Assembly (NCBI GenBank): GCA_030512295.1
Contig: JAULSR010000005.1
Span: 2,046,001-2,110,000, forward strand
Direction of reading: 5' to 3'
Length of the DNA stretch: 64,000 nucleotides
From: Bombardia bombarda
Taxonomy: Eukaryota > Ascomycota > Sordariomycetes > Sordariales > Lasiosphaeriaceae
Shown here: in pieces, positions 1 to 10,314 of the stretch
Position numbering within the stretch: position 1 is the stretch's first letter
How the letters are laid out: each line of letters begins with the position of its first letter
Made by a program: the position numbers and the translations under genes
The notes under the pieces: generated by a model
The model's input: only the letters and a program-made list of their open reading frames with translations
Told to the model about the DNA's origin: nothing
The model's database searches: none

Positions 1-801
1 CCCAGACGGAGCGAGGTCAGCCCGCCAAGATTCTTGGCACCTGAAAACCCCCCCGTCCGCCCTCCCCTTCCCGGTTTCTTGGCTCCCCGCAATTCTCCTC
101 CCATCCGTCCTTCCTGCACCACACAAACCGACACCAATCTTCAACGGTGCTTTCGACCCGCGCCCTCCCCAAAAAATTCCCATATTGCGCGTTTGAACTT
201 TGCAACTGCCTCACACACCCAGTGGCCTGGCGCATGCTGTCGGCCCCGAGCGGAAGGGTTGCCTGACCCTTCGAAATGCTCGACAATGTCCATGTGTAAG
301 TTTGCGCCTCTCCCGGTCTCCCGCCCGCCGAGCCCTTTAGCCTTTGCCCCTCCACAGCTGTCCACTGTGCCTGCTGCTTGGCGGGTCGCTGCGCTTTGAG
401 GCTATCGCGTCTTGGCTAGCCAAGCTTTTTGCCAAGCCTGGGCCCCAAAACGACAAACACGGGGGTATGGTATCCGTACTGACGTCTCACACAGCTGTCG
501 AGGAGATCCGCAATGTCGTGTACGTCCTGCTTCGTTTTAGAAACGGTCGACCCTTTTTTTTTTTTTTCCTTACTCCACATTTTTCACTTTGTGGGCTTGG
601 AAGTCTAAACCTTGACTACGTACATCGTCATGACTCTCTGCACCGCTCCTGTCACATCACAGTGTCTGCCAAGATAAAAGGAGCTTGGCTACCTGTCACA
701 GCCTTGGCTCAACCTCCCGCCTCAAATTCTTTACGTGGTCCTGGTTACTACTGTCGACTAGATGTTTAATCGTGCTGACACAAAGGCAGCCTTCTGCTCA
801 G
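1..801. other. 5' flank of the RING gene, N-terminal exon unresolved
   Basis: The signal-peptide exon of the RING-finger gene that begins downstream should lie here, but I could not place it. The frame feeding the first supported exon is closed by a TGA at 776, so an intron must end near 800. A CTCAG acceptor at 797-801 fits. A run of 14 T lies at 554-567. The open frame from 344 to 769 on the + strand encodes nothing I recognise. Confidence 0.4.
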
Positions 802-2582
802 TAACCCGGCGTGGAAGGGCGTGGGCACCATCCCGAGTACCGTCATTAGAAACATCACGGCTCTGTCGGTATGCTACCGTCCTCTTCTTGGCCAATCTCG
901 AGTGCAGCGCTGATTTGACCGGGCTGGTAGAGTCGTTTTGCCTTCTCAACTCGCTTCACGGAAAATATAACCGTGCTCGCCTCCAAGTATGCCGGGACAA
1001 CGAATGGCCGTATACAGGGCCTGCTCTATGTCCCCGATATTTTGTCTGGTGACCCATGTGCGGCCCTGGTAGCACCTCATGTGCCTGATACTGCCGCCCG
1101 CCGGGCGGATCTTCCGCCGGCAAACTATAATCTGATCGCTATTGTTCCCTGGGTCAGCGCCGAATGCTCACAAACATATCTAACCTCCGCCCGCAAGGAC
1201 CCCATACGAGGCATGATTTTCTACCAGCCGGATAACACAACCTCCACTCCGCCTCCGCCTGACGATCCTGTATGGGATCTTCAAGATGAAGGGAGGTGGA
1301 GGACTCAAAGTGGATATCCCATCTACGCCGTGTCCGGCCAGGCCGGTCACCAGATGATGTACCAGTTGAGCCTTTACTCGGGAGATCTGGATACGGTACC
1401 CTTCGGTCAGAACATTAGCGACTACTATAATCCTGACCCAAATGACTACGTTCGGGTCTGGACCGAGCTAGTTGTAACCACGCCATCCACTTTGCCTGGA
1501 ATCTGGGTTTATATTCTCATCATTGCCGGCGTCCTTCTCGCCATTATTGGAGGAACATCGTTTATGATGCATTTTGCTCAGTCACGGCGGCGGGCCGCCC
1601 TCAAACGTCGTGTAATAGCTGGCCAGGTCAACCTCGAAGGGTTGGGCATCAAACGGCTCACGGTGCCAATGGAGCACATTCAGACATTTCCCCTGTTTAC
1701 TTACCATTACGAGCCGGATAGCACTAGCCCGCCTATATCCCCCACAACTGCAACAACGCCGCGACCCCCCGCCCTACACGCTCTACCAGGCCCAGAAGGT
1801 CAAGTAGAGATCCATTAGATGGCGTTGCTGATAAAACAACAATAACGCGAGTCGCCACAATCTCGGAAAAGGGGCTGAGTAACCCGTCTGCCGCCTTTGC
1901 CATCGCAACTGACTATCAACCCGTCTGTGCAGTGTGTCTCGAGCCATATCAAAATCGAGTCACTGTGATCCGCGAGCTACCCTGCGGCCACATATTTCAT
2001 CCAGAGTGCATCGACGAGTTTCTTCATGAAGTCAGCTCGCTCTGCCCCCTGTGTAAAGCCAGCATGCTCCCAAAGGGGTATTGCCCCAAAATAACAAACA
2101 TCATGGTTCGCAGAGAGCACGCTGTTCGACGTTTACGGGAACGGATTGTTGTCGAGGAATCCTTTGACGAAACTATTACTACTAACCGCGGCGCCGATGG
2201 CGGTGGCGGCGGCATGAAGCGTCGTGGCTGGGGAAATATCATCAAATATCGCATGTTTGGCGCAACAAACATCACTCCTACGTCATCAACATCGACCGAG
2301 CTCCAAACCCACCCCCAACCCAGGCTAATCGAAGAGAGTCAACTACCGCCACTACCATTGAGCCAACATCGATCAGACGCGAGTGGGAGGGAGAGTCCTA
2401 CAGACTTGGCGAGAAAGCGTATGCGGGAACTTGCTGGGGCTGAGTTGGATGATGATGGGGAGGAGGAGGCACAGTTGACGAGATGTGAGTGCACATTTTC
2501 TTCTGCTGCTGCTGCTGCTGCTGGAAAAAGAGCCCGCGCAGAGCAGAACAACAGAAAAGAGAGACATGCTGATGATGAGTGA
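802..2582 (+). CDS. PA-TM-RING-H2 E3 ubiquitin ligase (N-terminus incomplete, one internal frame break)
   Basis: Probable membrane-bound ubiquitin ligase of the endomembrane system. The exon from about 802 to 868 encodes NPAWKGVGTIPS. An intron (GTATGC at 869, TAG at 930) joins it in phase to a lumenal protease-associated-like region (931 to about 1500). A single membrane helix (GIWVYILIIAGVLLAIIGG) follows at about 1498-1554, then a basic cytosolic stretch. The RING-H2 finger sits at about 1926-2060 with the pattern C-x2-C, CGHIFHPEC, LCPLC. The tail is low complexity, with six alanines from a GCT repeat near 2505-2523. Frame 1 runs to a stop at 1816-1818, whereas the RING and its preceding linker are in frame 3, open from 1728. 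This is either a one-base loss in the C-run 1765-1770 or a short intron such as 1695-1789, which also keeps phase. Splicing at 1799-1932 is unlikely because it would delete the first zinc-binding cysteine. The start codon was not identified. Confidence 0.75.
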
Positions 2583-3574
2583 ATTGAACAGGGAAGAGGG
2601 TGCGAAACAAAGTATTTCCGGGCTTTTAATCTAGTTTACGTTTTTTTTTGTTGTTGTTGACTTTGGTAACTGAAGGCGTGCGTGCGTGTCTTAGCGGGTC
2701 GTTTGTATGTAGAATGATACCCCCTTTCTTTTTGCATTGGGTTTTCGGAAGATGAAATGGGCTGTTTGAGCGGGCATAGAGCAAGCGGTCAAGCATGATT
2801 TGGCGTTTTTATTTTATTTCGTGGTAGTTTGTGTGGTAAAAAGAAGTTGAGGATCTTAGGATTAGGGTTAGTAGTACGACATAGGTTATTTTACCGGCGG
2901 TCAAAGGTACTCACAACAGTACTAGGCATGTGTAGTGGCATCAAGTGTGCTTGATTTATTGATTATGAGACACAAAAGCCATTTCGCAGAACGAAATGTG
3001 AACCGTCACCTTGTTGACCGACGACAGGCAGAGAGAGAAGGGAGGGGAGACATTTGCTGACCTTTGTGTATCGATCGCTTTGACATCCGGCGACGGACAG
3101 TAGCCCTAATGGGATCAACTCGTCGTTGTCCATTACAGTAATATATTTGATATAAAGGAAAATCAAAACAGGTCCCAAGCAAGAGGGACACCACCACGCT
3201 GATTCAAACTCAAATAAACAAACAATTATTTCCACTCATAAAATATTTCGTCCCCCAAAGCCATGTGGATGCACACACACACCAAAGAGCAAAACCTCCC
3301 TCCCCCATTTCCCATTCAACCGCCACTTCCTAAAGAAACGCCTGGGACTCCAACCCTGTGGGTGAGTACAACTCAATCACAACCCAATAGGTTGTTGATG
3401 GAGAAACCAAAGTATCGTATCAAAACCAGCCAAACCACAAGTAGCTCCGAGCAAAGAAGCAAAATTTTCAAACCAACGCCGCTCGCCCACCCATCCCTCA
3501 TCCTCTTTCCCAGTTGTCCTATACCTCTCCCACTCTTTATAATATAGTTATTGATATATATATATCCCACCACA
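2583..3574. other. Convergent 3' flanks
   Basis: Gene-free spacer between the RING gene and ada3, which converge here. It is T-rich just after 2583 and contains a short TA repeat near 3552. No ORF resembles a protein family. It probably holds the two 3' UTRs. Confidence 0.6.
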
Positions 3575-5969
3575 TCACTCGTCCTCCACCTCCACCTCCT
3601 CATCCCACGCCTCCTTCTCCTTGCGCATCAACTCGGCCATCTCAGCAGGCTGGAATATACTGCTGCCTTCCTCGCTCGCCCGCGGCACCCGCGCCAGCCC
3701 GTCGCCGTCAAACACCGTCCCGATACTATCGATCCAGCGCCGGCGACGCTCCATGAGCATCTTTGTCAGATCGCCGATGCCCGGCCTGGCCATGCCCGCC
3801 GCGCCCGCGCCACCCGCTCCGCCCGCCGCAGCCGCTGCCGCTGAGCCGGCAGCGCCTCCCGTGCGCGCCTTCTTGGGCTTCTTCCCCATCGTGCGTGTCC
3901 GCTTGAGATAGGCCATTTGCACCTGCGAGTCGAGGTCCTCGAGGATCGTCTGGTACTCCTGGTAGGCCATCTTCTCGCGGACGAGCTCCGTGAGGCGGGC
4001 CTTGCGCGCACCGTTGACCAGGGCCTGCTCGTGCAGGCGCGCCTGTAGCAGGCGCATGCGCGCCGCCACTTCGTCGTCAAAGTGGCCGTCGTAGTCGGCG
4101 ACGGTGGCGGGGTCCGGCTGCGGGGTGGCGTTGGGGTTGGCCGGGTCGTGCGGCAGGAGCGGGAGGAAGCCGATGTGGCGCAGCTCCTGCTTGATGCGCT
4201 CGTCGACCTGGGAGTAGTCGAGCTTGGGGTGGCTGGCCTTTTTCCAGGCCTCGCTGTTGGATTCGGGCATGAAGGTGGCGGCGGGCAGGGCTTGTGGGCC
4301 GGCGTTTGGTGCTGCTGCTCCTGTGGGGGTGCCGTTACCGCCGCCGCCGTTGGCGAGCCCGTTGACGCCGTTTCCGTTAGCGGTGGGCGCCGTGTTGTCG
4401 CCAGAGGTAAAGTCGAAGACAGCGATGCCGTTCATGCCGTCGGCATCGCCGTTGATACCGTTAGTCATAGGCCGATCTTCGGCGGCCGGCGCGCGATGCT
4501 CGTTACGCAAGAGTTGCAGCAGGCGAGTGAGCAGTGGGCCGGTAGACAGCTTGTCCGTCTCGGCCACCTCGTCGTCCATGTTCTCAATGCTACCGCGCGC
4601 TTGATTGGGCGGCAACTTATCCCGGCCACCATTTGGTGTCGAGTCAATGGCCATTGCGCCATCCTCCTCAGCCCATATTTCGGTATAGTGTTTTTTGCCA
4701 CGCTTGGGCATGACAAAAGGTGTGATGCGGTCGCCTCGTTCCCTAAGGAAGGCAAGATCCTCTTCGGTAAAGGGGCGGAAGTAGGGGTCGACGTAGGTGC
4801 TAAAGGTGCTGAAATTGATCTGATTACTGGGCTTAGCGCTACTAAAGTCCTTATCAGGAGGATCTCCAGCGATCAGATCGGCAAGGTCGCTTTTCGGGTA
4901 CGATGTGACCGAGTAGATCTGTTTTATTTCGTCCTCAGTCATTCCGGATGAGACTGGCAGGATCTCGTAGACGGTGGGATCGGGAAAGACGGAGGGGTCC
5001 TCGCCAAAGGTATTTGCCTGGGGTCGGGCGGGGGGAGGAGGTCTGCCGTCATCGTCGGACGAGCTCGAGTCGCCGTCGTCGTTGTCCTCGGCTTTGGTCT
5101 TGTCGTCGACGTCCATGTTGCTCGGAGTCCGGGGGGCGACGGGCGACAATGACGAGCTCGCAGAGTCGTTGTCGCGAGAGAGCTTCCGAGGCTTGCCGCT
5201 GCTCGAATCGCGTAGAGGGGAGGAATATTCTGCATGGCATATTAGCGCCGATTTCGCACCACGGTTCCGAAGCTGCATTTTGGACGTGGTTGTGCGGTTG
5301 TGCGATTGGTACCAATGAAGACAAGTACGTGAGCACCTTGTTCCACTCAAAAGCCAGGGAGCGGATCCGCAGAGCTTGTCGCGAAGGCTGCCGCCTGTTT
5401 TGACGAGGGACGGGTACGAGCCCAACCGGGGCGCAAAACGGACAGAATTGAACAAGAGAGAGGGTGTACCGACCTATGTTGCTGCCCTGTGCTGTTAGGG
5501 AGTCGGTGGCCTTTCTCTTCTTTTTGTTGGCCTTGCGCTCGCGCTCCTCGTCGTCGGCCTCCTTCTGCCTCCGCTCCTCCTCGCGCCCCCGCTCGGCCGC
5601 CATCTCATCAATCCTAAGTCTACGATTCTGGGCCAGGAGGCGCATCCCTCGGTCGCAACAGGTGCCCCGTTTATCAATGACCTCGCCCAGGCGCTGGAGG
5701 CGGGCCAAGAGGCCGTCGAGACTCTTGGAGTCTGGGGTCACGGTGTTGGAGGCGGCGGGGTCGACCAGGTCCTCAAATGTCAGGTTGCGAAATACGTCGA
5801 AGCGCAGCTCGAGCGTCTCTGTCTCGACGGTGTCGATGGAGGGCAAGCTGGCGGCAGCGGGCACGGCACTGGGGGTGGTGTTGCGGCTGCGCTGCTGCTG
5901 GTCGCGACGCATTGCACCTGCCGCGCCGCCTTTCTTCCCGGTGCCCTTCTGGCTCGACGAGGGAGGCAT
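3575..5969 (-). CDS. ngg1: SAGA/ADA complex subunit Ada3 (Ngg1)
   Basis: Transcriptional adaptor that tethers the Gcn5 acetyltransferase module in SAGA and ADA, acting in the nucleus. Two exons: 5969-5474 and 5229-3575, intron 5473-5230 (GTCGGT...CAG, 244 nt), giving 716 residues. The N-terminal exon is charged, with a coiled-coil-like RERKANKKKRK segment. The second exon carries the family hallmark FTEEDLAFLRERGDRITPFV followed by KRGKKHYTEIWAEEDG. The C-terminal Ada3 domain includes YDGHFDDEVAARMRLLQ and the helix around KARLTELVREKMAYQEYQ. An Ala/Gly-rich linker (near 3790-3850) precedes an acidic C-terminus. The start ATG is the first in a frame open to 5969. A downstream donor (GTACAC at 5469) is possible but does not keep phase as well. 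The gene diverges from bta1 across a 1.6-kb spacer. Confidence 0.92.
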
Positions 5970-7613
5970 ATCTGGGCGCGGGGAAGGCGGACGCGGATCG
6001 CGGATCGCAGGTGGCGGTCGGGAGTTATGGCCCTAGGGGATGGGGGAACAGGGAAACGGTGGACTGGGAAACGGATGCTGAGATCACGCGGATGCCGACG
6101 GATGCGGACGCGGCGTCTTGCGCACCTCGTCAACAAGGCTAGACTAGGTAGACGGGCTATGGGGCTGATGGAATTTGGGCGATTGTGGCAATGTCCCATT
6201 GCTGGCTGGGGGGTGCCTTTGAGAGTTCGTCGTCGGATGCATGAAAGCACGGGCTGTCACATCCAATGACGGCAAGCCGAAAGACTGGCGCCACATCCCT
6301 GTTATTGTTAGTCCTTTGTCACGGGCAGAAATAAGGTACCTCGGTGGTCTTGTTGGTCAGTGGTTAGCACTTACGGCACCGTACCTACGGTAGTACTTCA
6401 GTACCAAGCAGGCAGACAATTCCTTAATTAGGGCTTTGAACATAGTGCAAGTCTGCTACTCTACAGTGCTTGTAGGTTGCTCCAACACGGCTATCACGTA
6501 CCAAAAGCCACCAGTCAGAGGGGTTCATGGGCTATTTTATCAAAGACTGACTAGGTAGGTACCTAAGACTCTGACAGCTCCCAAGCTCCAAGTTTACTTT
6601 TGGTACTACTGTACATGTTCCTTGTACCTAGCTAGCCCAAGTGGTTTCCAATTTCCATGCACCCCCTCTCATGATCTCAATCTCGTTTCTCAGCACAGCA
6701 TCCGGACAACGGCCTCTCAAAAGACGGGCTGGCAAATTAATGGTATCGCACAGACACTGCCTTGTCACCCCCATGGTTTGCATCAATGTCGCCATCTTGC
6801 ATCTCTTCCCCCGCCTCTACCTCGATTTTCGATTTTCGAAACGTGGTCTCAATACCAGAGTCCACATGTGTGAGTGAGACTCGAAGATGCAACTACCAAG
6901 ACTGCAGTGACCCAATCTAAGGTGCCTTATCCAAGAAGTGTGCAATCAATCTGCAAGCTTACGTAGCCCATTTACGGCTGTCACACGCGCATACATACCT
7001 GCCCACCGACTTTATTGTGACATGAAAACTGCATTGCTTTCAGCACACACCGTGGTATGGCCTACCAAGCCCACCAAAGCCCACCAAGGCGACTCCAGGG
7101 CCCTCAATGTGCTCTCGGGTCAGCCATGTGCGCAAGCGATTGGTCGGGAGGTCAATAACAAGCCGGCAGCCACCACGCGAACCACTAAGCAGACCAAGGG
7201 GCATACTCCGCTCCTTGACTCTCCCTCACACTGCTTGCAGCTTGTGGGGCATCACCTCGACATATTCACTCGTTTACGTTAGGAGTCGTGAGCCCGTGGG
7301 CCGTTCAACGTAACTGATTCGGGTACGGGAGGCGGCATGCTCGACGGGTGCACTCTGTCTCGTGTCCATTGTCCTACGGCGTCCGTCGGTCAGCCACCAG
7401 ACCTACGGAGTAGCTCCAGACCATCCTTCTCCTGCCCCTGTCTTCTTGCCAGCTCGGCGCTGCCAATGTTGCTGCCATGGACTCAACGGTGGTAGTATAT
7501 AGCTCGCCATTTCCATGTGCTGTGCTGTCATGTTCTACTCCTGCTACCCATACTCGACCAATTGCCGTTGATTCAACACAAAGGACAGCTGCTGCTAGCA
7601 ATGCGAGAATATC
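5970..7613. other. Divergent spacer ada3/bta1
   Basis: Upstream regions of both ada3 (-) and bta1 (+) lie here. It contains TACCTAGG-type motifs near 6551-6567 and 6622. A tRNA A-box-like string occurs near 6350-6372 without a B box. No coding sequence is supported. Confidence 0.6.
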
Positions 7614-10314
7614 ATGGCTTCTCTTGGTGGTAGCATATCGCCCCCTGACTTAGACCTCAAACTACTTTTTGCTGGAATCACTGGTCTGGCATTTATTGCC
7701 ATTGGTCTTTCCAAGCTTTCCCCCAACCCTTCGCCGCAGAAGAGAGAAGACGAAAAGCCAGGCCTCGCCAAGTCGCTGCTGCTCTTCTGCTACTCATGCT
7801 TCCTCAAGCCACACTCGGGTGGTGCCAATGGCAGCCAGCAGGATGCTCTCGAATCATTCTACTCAGGCCAGGCCGGCATCTACGATGTAACCAGAAGGGC
7901 TCTTCTCAGAGGCCGAGAGGACATGCTAGCGCTCGCCGCCGCACAGCTCCAATTCAAGGCTGAGAAGCTCGGTCAGGCTTCCAAGAGAAAGCGGATATGG
8001 GTTGATGTATACTTCGCCCATTCAACTAGGACTGTCACTCAGGGGCTAACTGGTCTCTAGGTAGGTGGCGGAACCGGATGGAACATCGAGACAATGTCTG
8101 AATTCGTCGATGTTGCAGACTTCTTTTCCGCTGTCTATCTGGTCGACTTCTCGCCCTCCCTGTGCGAGGTGGCCCGGAAGCGCTTCGCCCGGCTCGGCTG
8201 GACCAACGTGAAGGTCATATGCCAGGATGCTAGAAAGTTCCGCCTTGAGGATCATGAAAATGATAACTCGGGCGAACGAACTCCAGCACCGCCGCCCTCG
8301 AGCTACTTTAACCAGAAACGGCCTGAGCACGGTGGTGCTGATCTCGTCACAATGTCATACAGCCTGTCCATGATTGTAGGTGTGCCTCCATGAGCCATTG
8401 CGTCCAAAACCATGACTAACAAGACTTGGGCAGCCCGATTACTACTCTGTCATTGACTCGCTAACGTCGCTTCTCTCGCCTAACGGCATTATGGGCGTTG
8501 TTGATTTTTATGTTCAGTCCAAAGCTGACATTAGTTTCCGCAACTACACGGGGGGCCTTACCGGCCGTCACGTCGGATTTCTTGGACGGACCTTTTGGCG
8601 TGCTTGGTTTGATCTTGATCGAGTTGCTCTCGAGTCTAGCCGCCGGGACTATCTCGAGTATCGTTTCGGAACCGTCATCACTGCCAATCTGCGCAATGCC
8701 TCACTAGGCGCCATTCCTTACTACATCTGGCTGGGGTGCCACAAAACGCCCTTCTCTTCCTCGAGCCTGCCCCATGAGATCATTGAGCGTATCGATGCTT
8801 TTGCGACCGAGTCTCCTTACCTGCTTCCAGCTAATAAGCAAAATGCCATGAATTCACTGACACGTGCGGTCGAGCGAACGGCGCCTGAGATTCGATCCAA
8901 GGCCTTTGACGCTGCAGTTCAAAACCTCGCTTCAAATTTGCCGCTTCCTGCATTTTTCTACCAGAACCATCACTGGCGAATCTACTACGATGAGCAGCTA
9001 AAGAAGCACACACAGTTCAATGACGAGTACATCTATGCTTTTACGTGGGAGGACTCCCGGGTCGACGAACGGCTCCTAAAGCTGGGTCCAGACGACGTTG
9101 TGCTGGCAATCACCAGCGCCGGGGATAACATTCTCTCCTACGCCCTGCAAAGCCCGGCAAGGATTCATGCTATCGACCTGAATCCATCGCAAAACCATCT
9201 TCTGGAGCTCAAGGTAGCATCGCTTACGGCGCTGTCTTACCCAGACTTTTGGAAGATATTTGGCGAGGGGAAACACCAAGAATTTCGGTCCCTTCTCATC
9301 TCAAAGCTGTCTCCCCACCTGTCTAGCCGCGCCTTCCAGTACTGGCTGAGCAACTCCCACATCTTCACCAGCACCCGCGGCCGTGGCCTGTACGACACGG
9401 GCGGCTCCAAGCACGCCATCCGCATCTTTCGATGGGTCTCCCACGCTTTCGGGTGCCGCAACGCCGTCAGGCAGATGCTCGCAACCAAGACACTCATCGA
9501 GCAGCGCGAGACATGGCAGTCCAAGATCCGCCCTGCCCTCCTCAGCCGCCTCGTCAGCGGCTTCGTCGTCAGCTCCGAAGCCTTCCTCTGGACGGCCCTG
9601 GGCGTGCCAAAGAACCAACTCGCCATGATCGAGGCAGACCACATCGCCAGCGCCGCCGTAACCGGGCCGTCACCCACGGCCAAGGCAAATCGCGCCCACG
9701 CCATATGGCACTACATGGTCAACACGCTCGACCCCGTGGCGGAGCGGACGCACATCGCACACGACAACCCCTACTACCTCGTCTGCCTCGAGGGCGCCTT
9801 CTCGCGCCGCTGCCATCTGGACTACCAGTCCGAGGCGGCGCACGCGCGCCTCAGCCGGCCGGGCGCCCTCGACGGCCTGCGCATCCACACGGACGAGATC
9901 GACGAGGTGATTGCGCGCATCTCGCCCGGCACGCTCACGGTCGCCGTCGTCATGGACAGCATGGACTGGTTCGACCCCGGTCCCGGTCCCGGTCCCGGTC
10001 CCGGGCAGGCCGCCACCGCCACCGCCACCGCCACCGCCGCGCAGCAGCAAATCACCAGGCTGAACCGCGCGCTCAAGATGGGCGGGCGGGTACTCCTGCG
10101 CAGCGCCGCCCTGACGCCGTGGTATATACGCGAGTTTGAGGCGCACGGGTTTGTGGGGAAGCGCGTGGGTGCGAGGTTCCCCGGGGACTGTATTGATCGG
10201 GTGAATATGTATGCCAGCTGTTGGATTTGTACGAAGCGGGAGAATCTGGCGCCGCCGACGCCTGAGTTCGAGGGGGTGTGGAGTGTGGATGTGGATGAGA
10301 GCTTGAGGTTGTGA
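7614..10314 (+). CDS. bta1: Betaine-lipid (DGTS) synthase, BtaB-BtaA fusion
   Basis: Makes the phosphorus-free membrane lipid diacylglyceryl-trimethylhomoserine from diacylglycerol and S-adenosylmethionine. Exons are 7614-8006, 8061-8375 and 8434-10314, all phase 0 (introns GTATAC...TAG and GTAGGT...CAG), giving 862 residues. A hydrophobic segment lies near residues 18-36. The N-terminal half is the BtaB-like methyltransferase, with SAM motif VGGGTGWN at residues 132-139. The C-terminal half is the BtaA-like 3-amino-3-carboxypropyl transferase, with YAFTWEDSRVDERLL, ITSAGDNILSYAL and AIDLNPSQNHLLELK. This BtaB-then-BtaA order matches fungal BTA1. Residues 751-775 are a Pro-Gly and Ala-Thr repeat inserted directly after MDSMDWFD, inside the conserved core. 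In fungi the enzyme is typically induced when phosphate is scarce; no regulatory site is claimed here. Confidence 0.95.
9976..10050 (+). repeat. Hexanucleotide repeats inside the bta1 coding region
   Basis: Five CCCGGT-type units (9976-10005) are followed by a CAG codon and GCCACC units (about 10009-10038), then CAG/CAA codons. The array is in frame and encodes alternating Pro-Gly, then Ala-Thr, then Gln. It looks like slippage-prone simple sequence with a length divisible by three (75 nt, 25 residues). Confidence 0.95.

Noticed and set aside
1799..1932. Intron removing the break in the RING gene (GTCAAG...GCAG)
   Set aside because: It keeps phase but deletes the first zinc-binding cysteine of the RING finger and a conserved linker.
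2854..2878. Telomere-like TTAGGATTAGGGTTAG, and CCCTAACCCT at 23408-23417
   Set aside because: Two or fewer exact units each, inside ordinary intergenic DNA; not an interstitial telomere array.
4082..4951. Long open frame on the + strand opposite ada3
   Set aside because: It is the antisense shadow of a GC-rich exon; its Val/Gly/Ala-rich translation has no family features.
6348..6375. tRNA-like A box (TTGGTCAGTGGTTAGCAC)
   Set aside because: No B box (GGTTCGA-type) within 90 bp and no acceptor-stem pairing, so not a tRNA gene.
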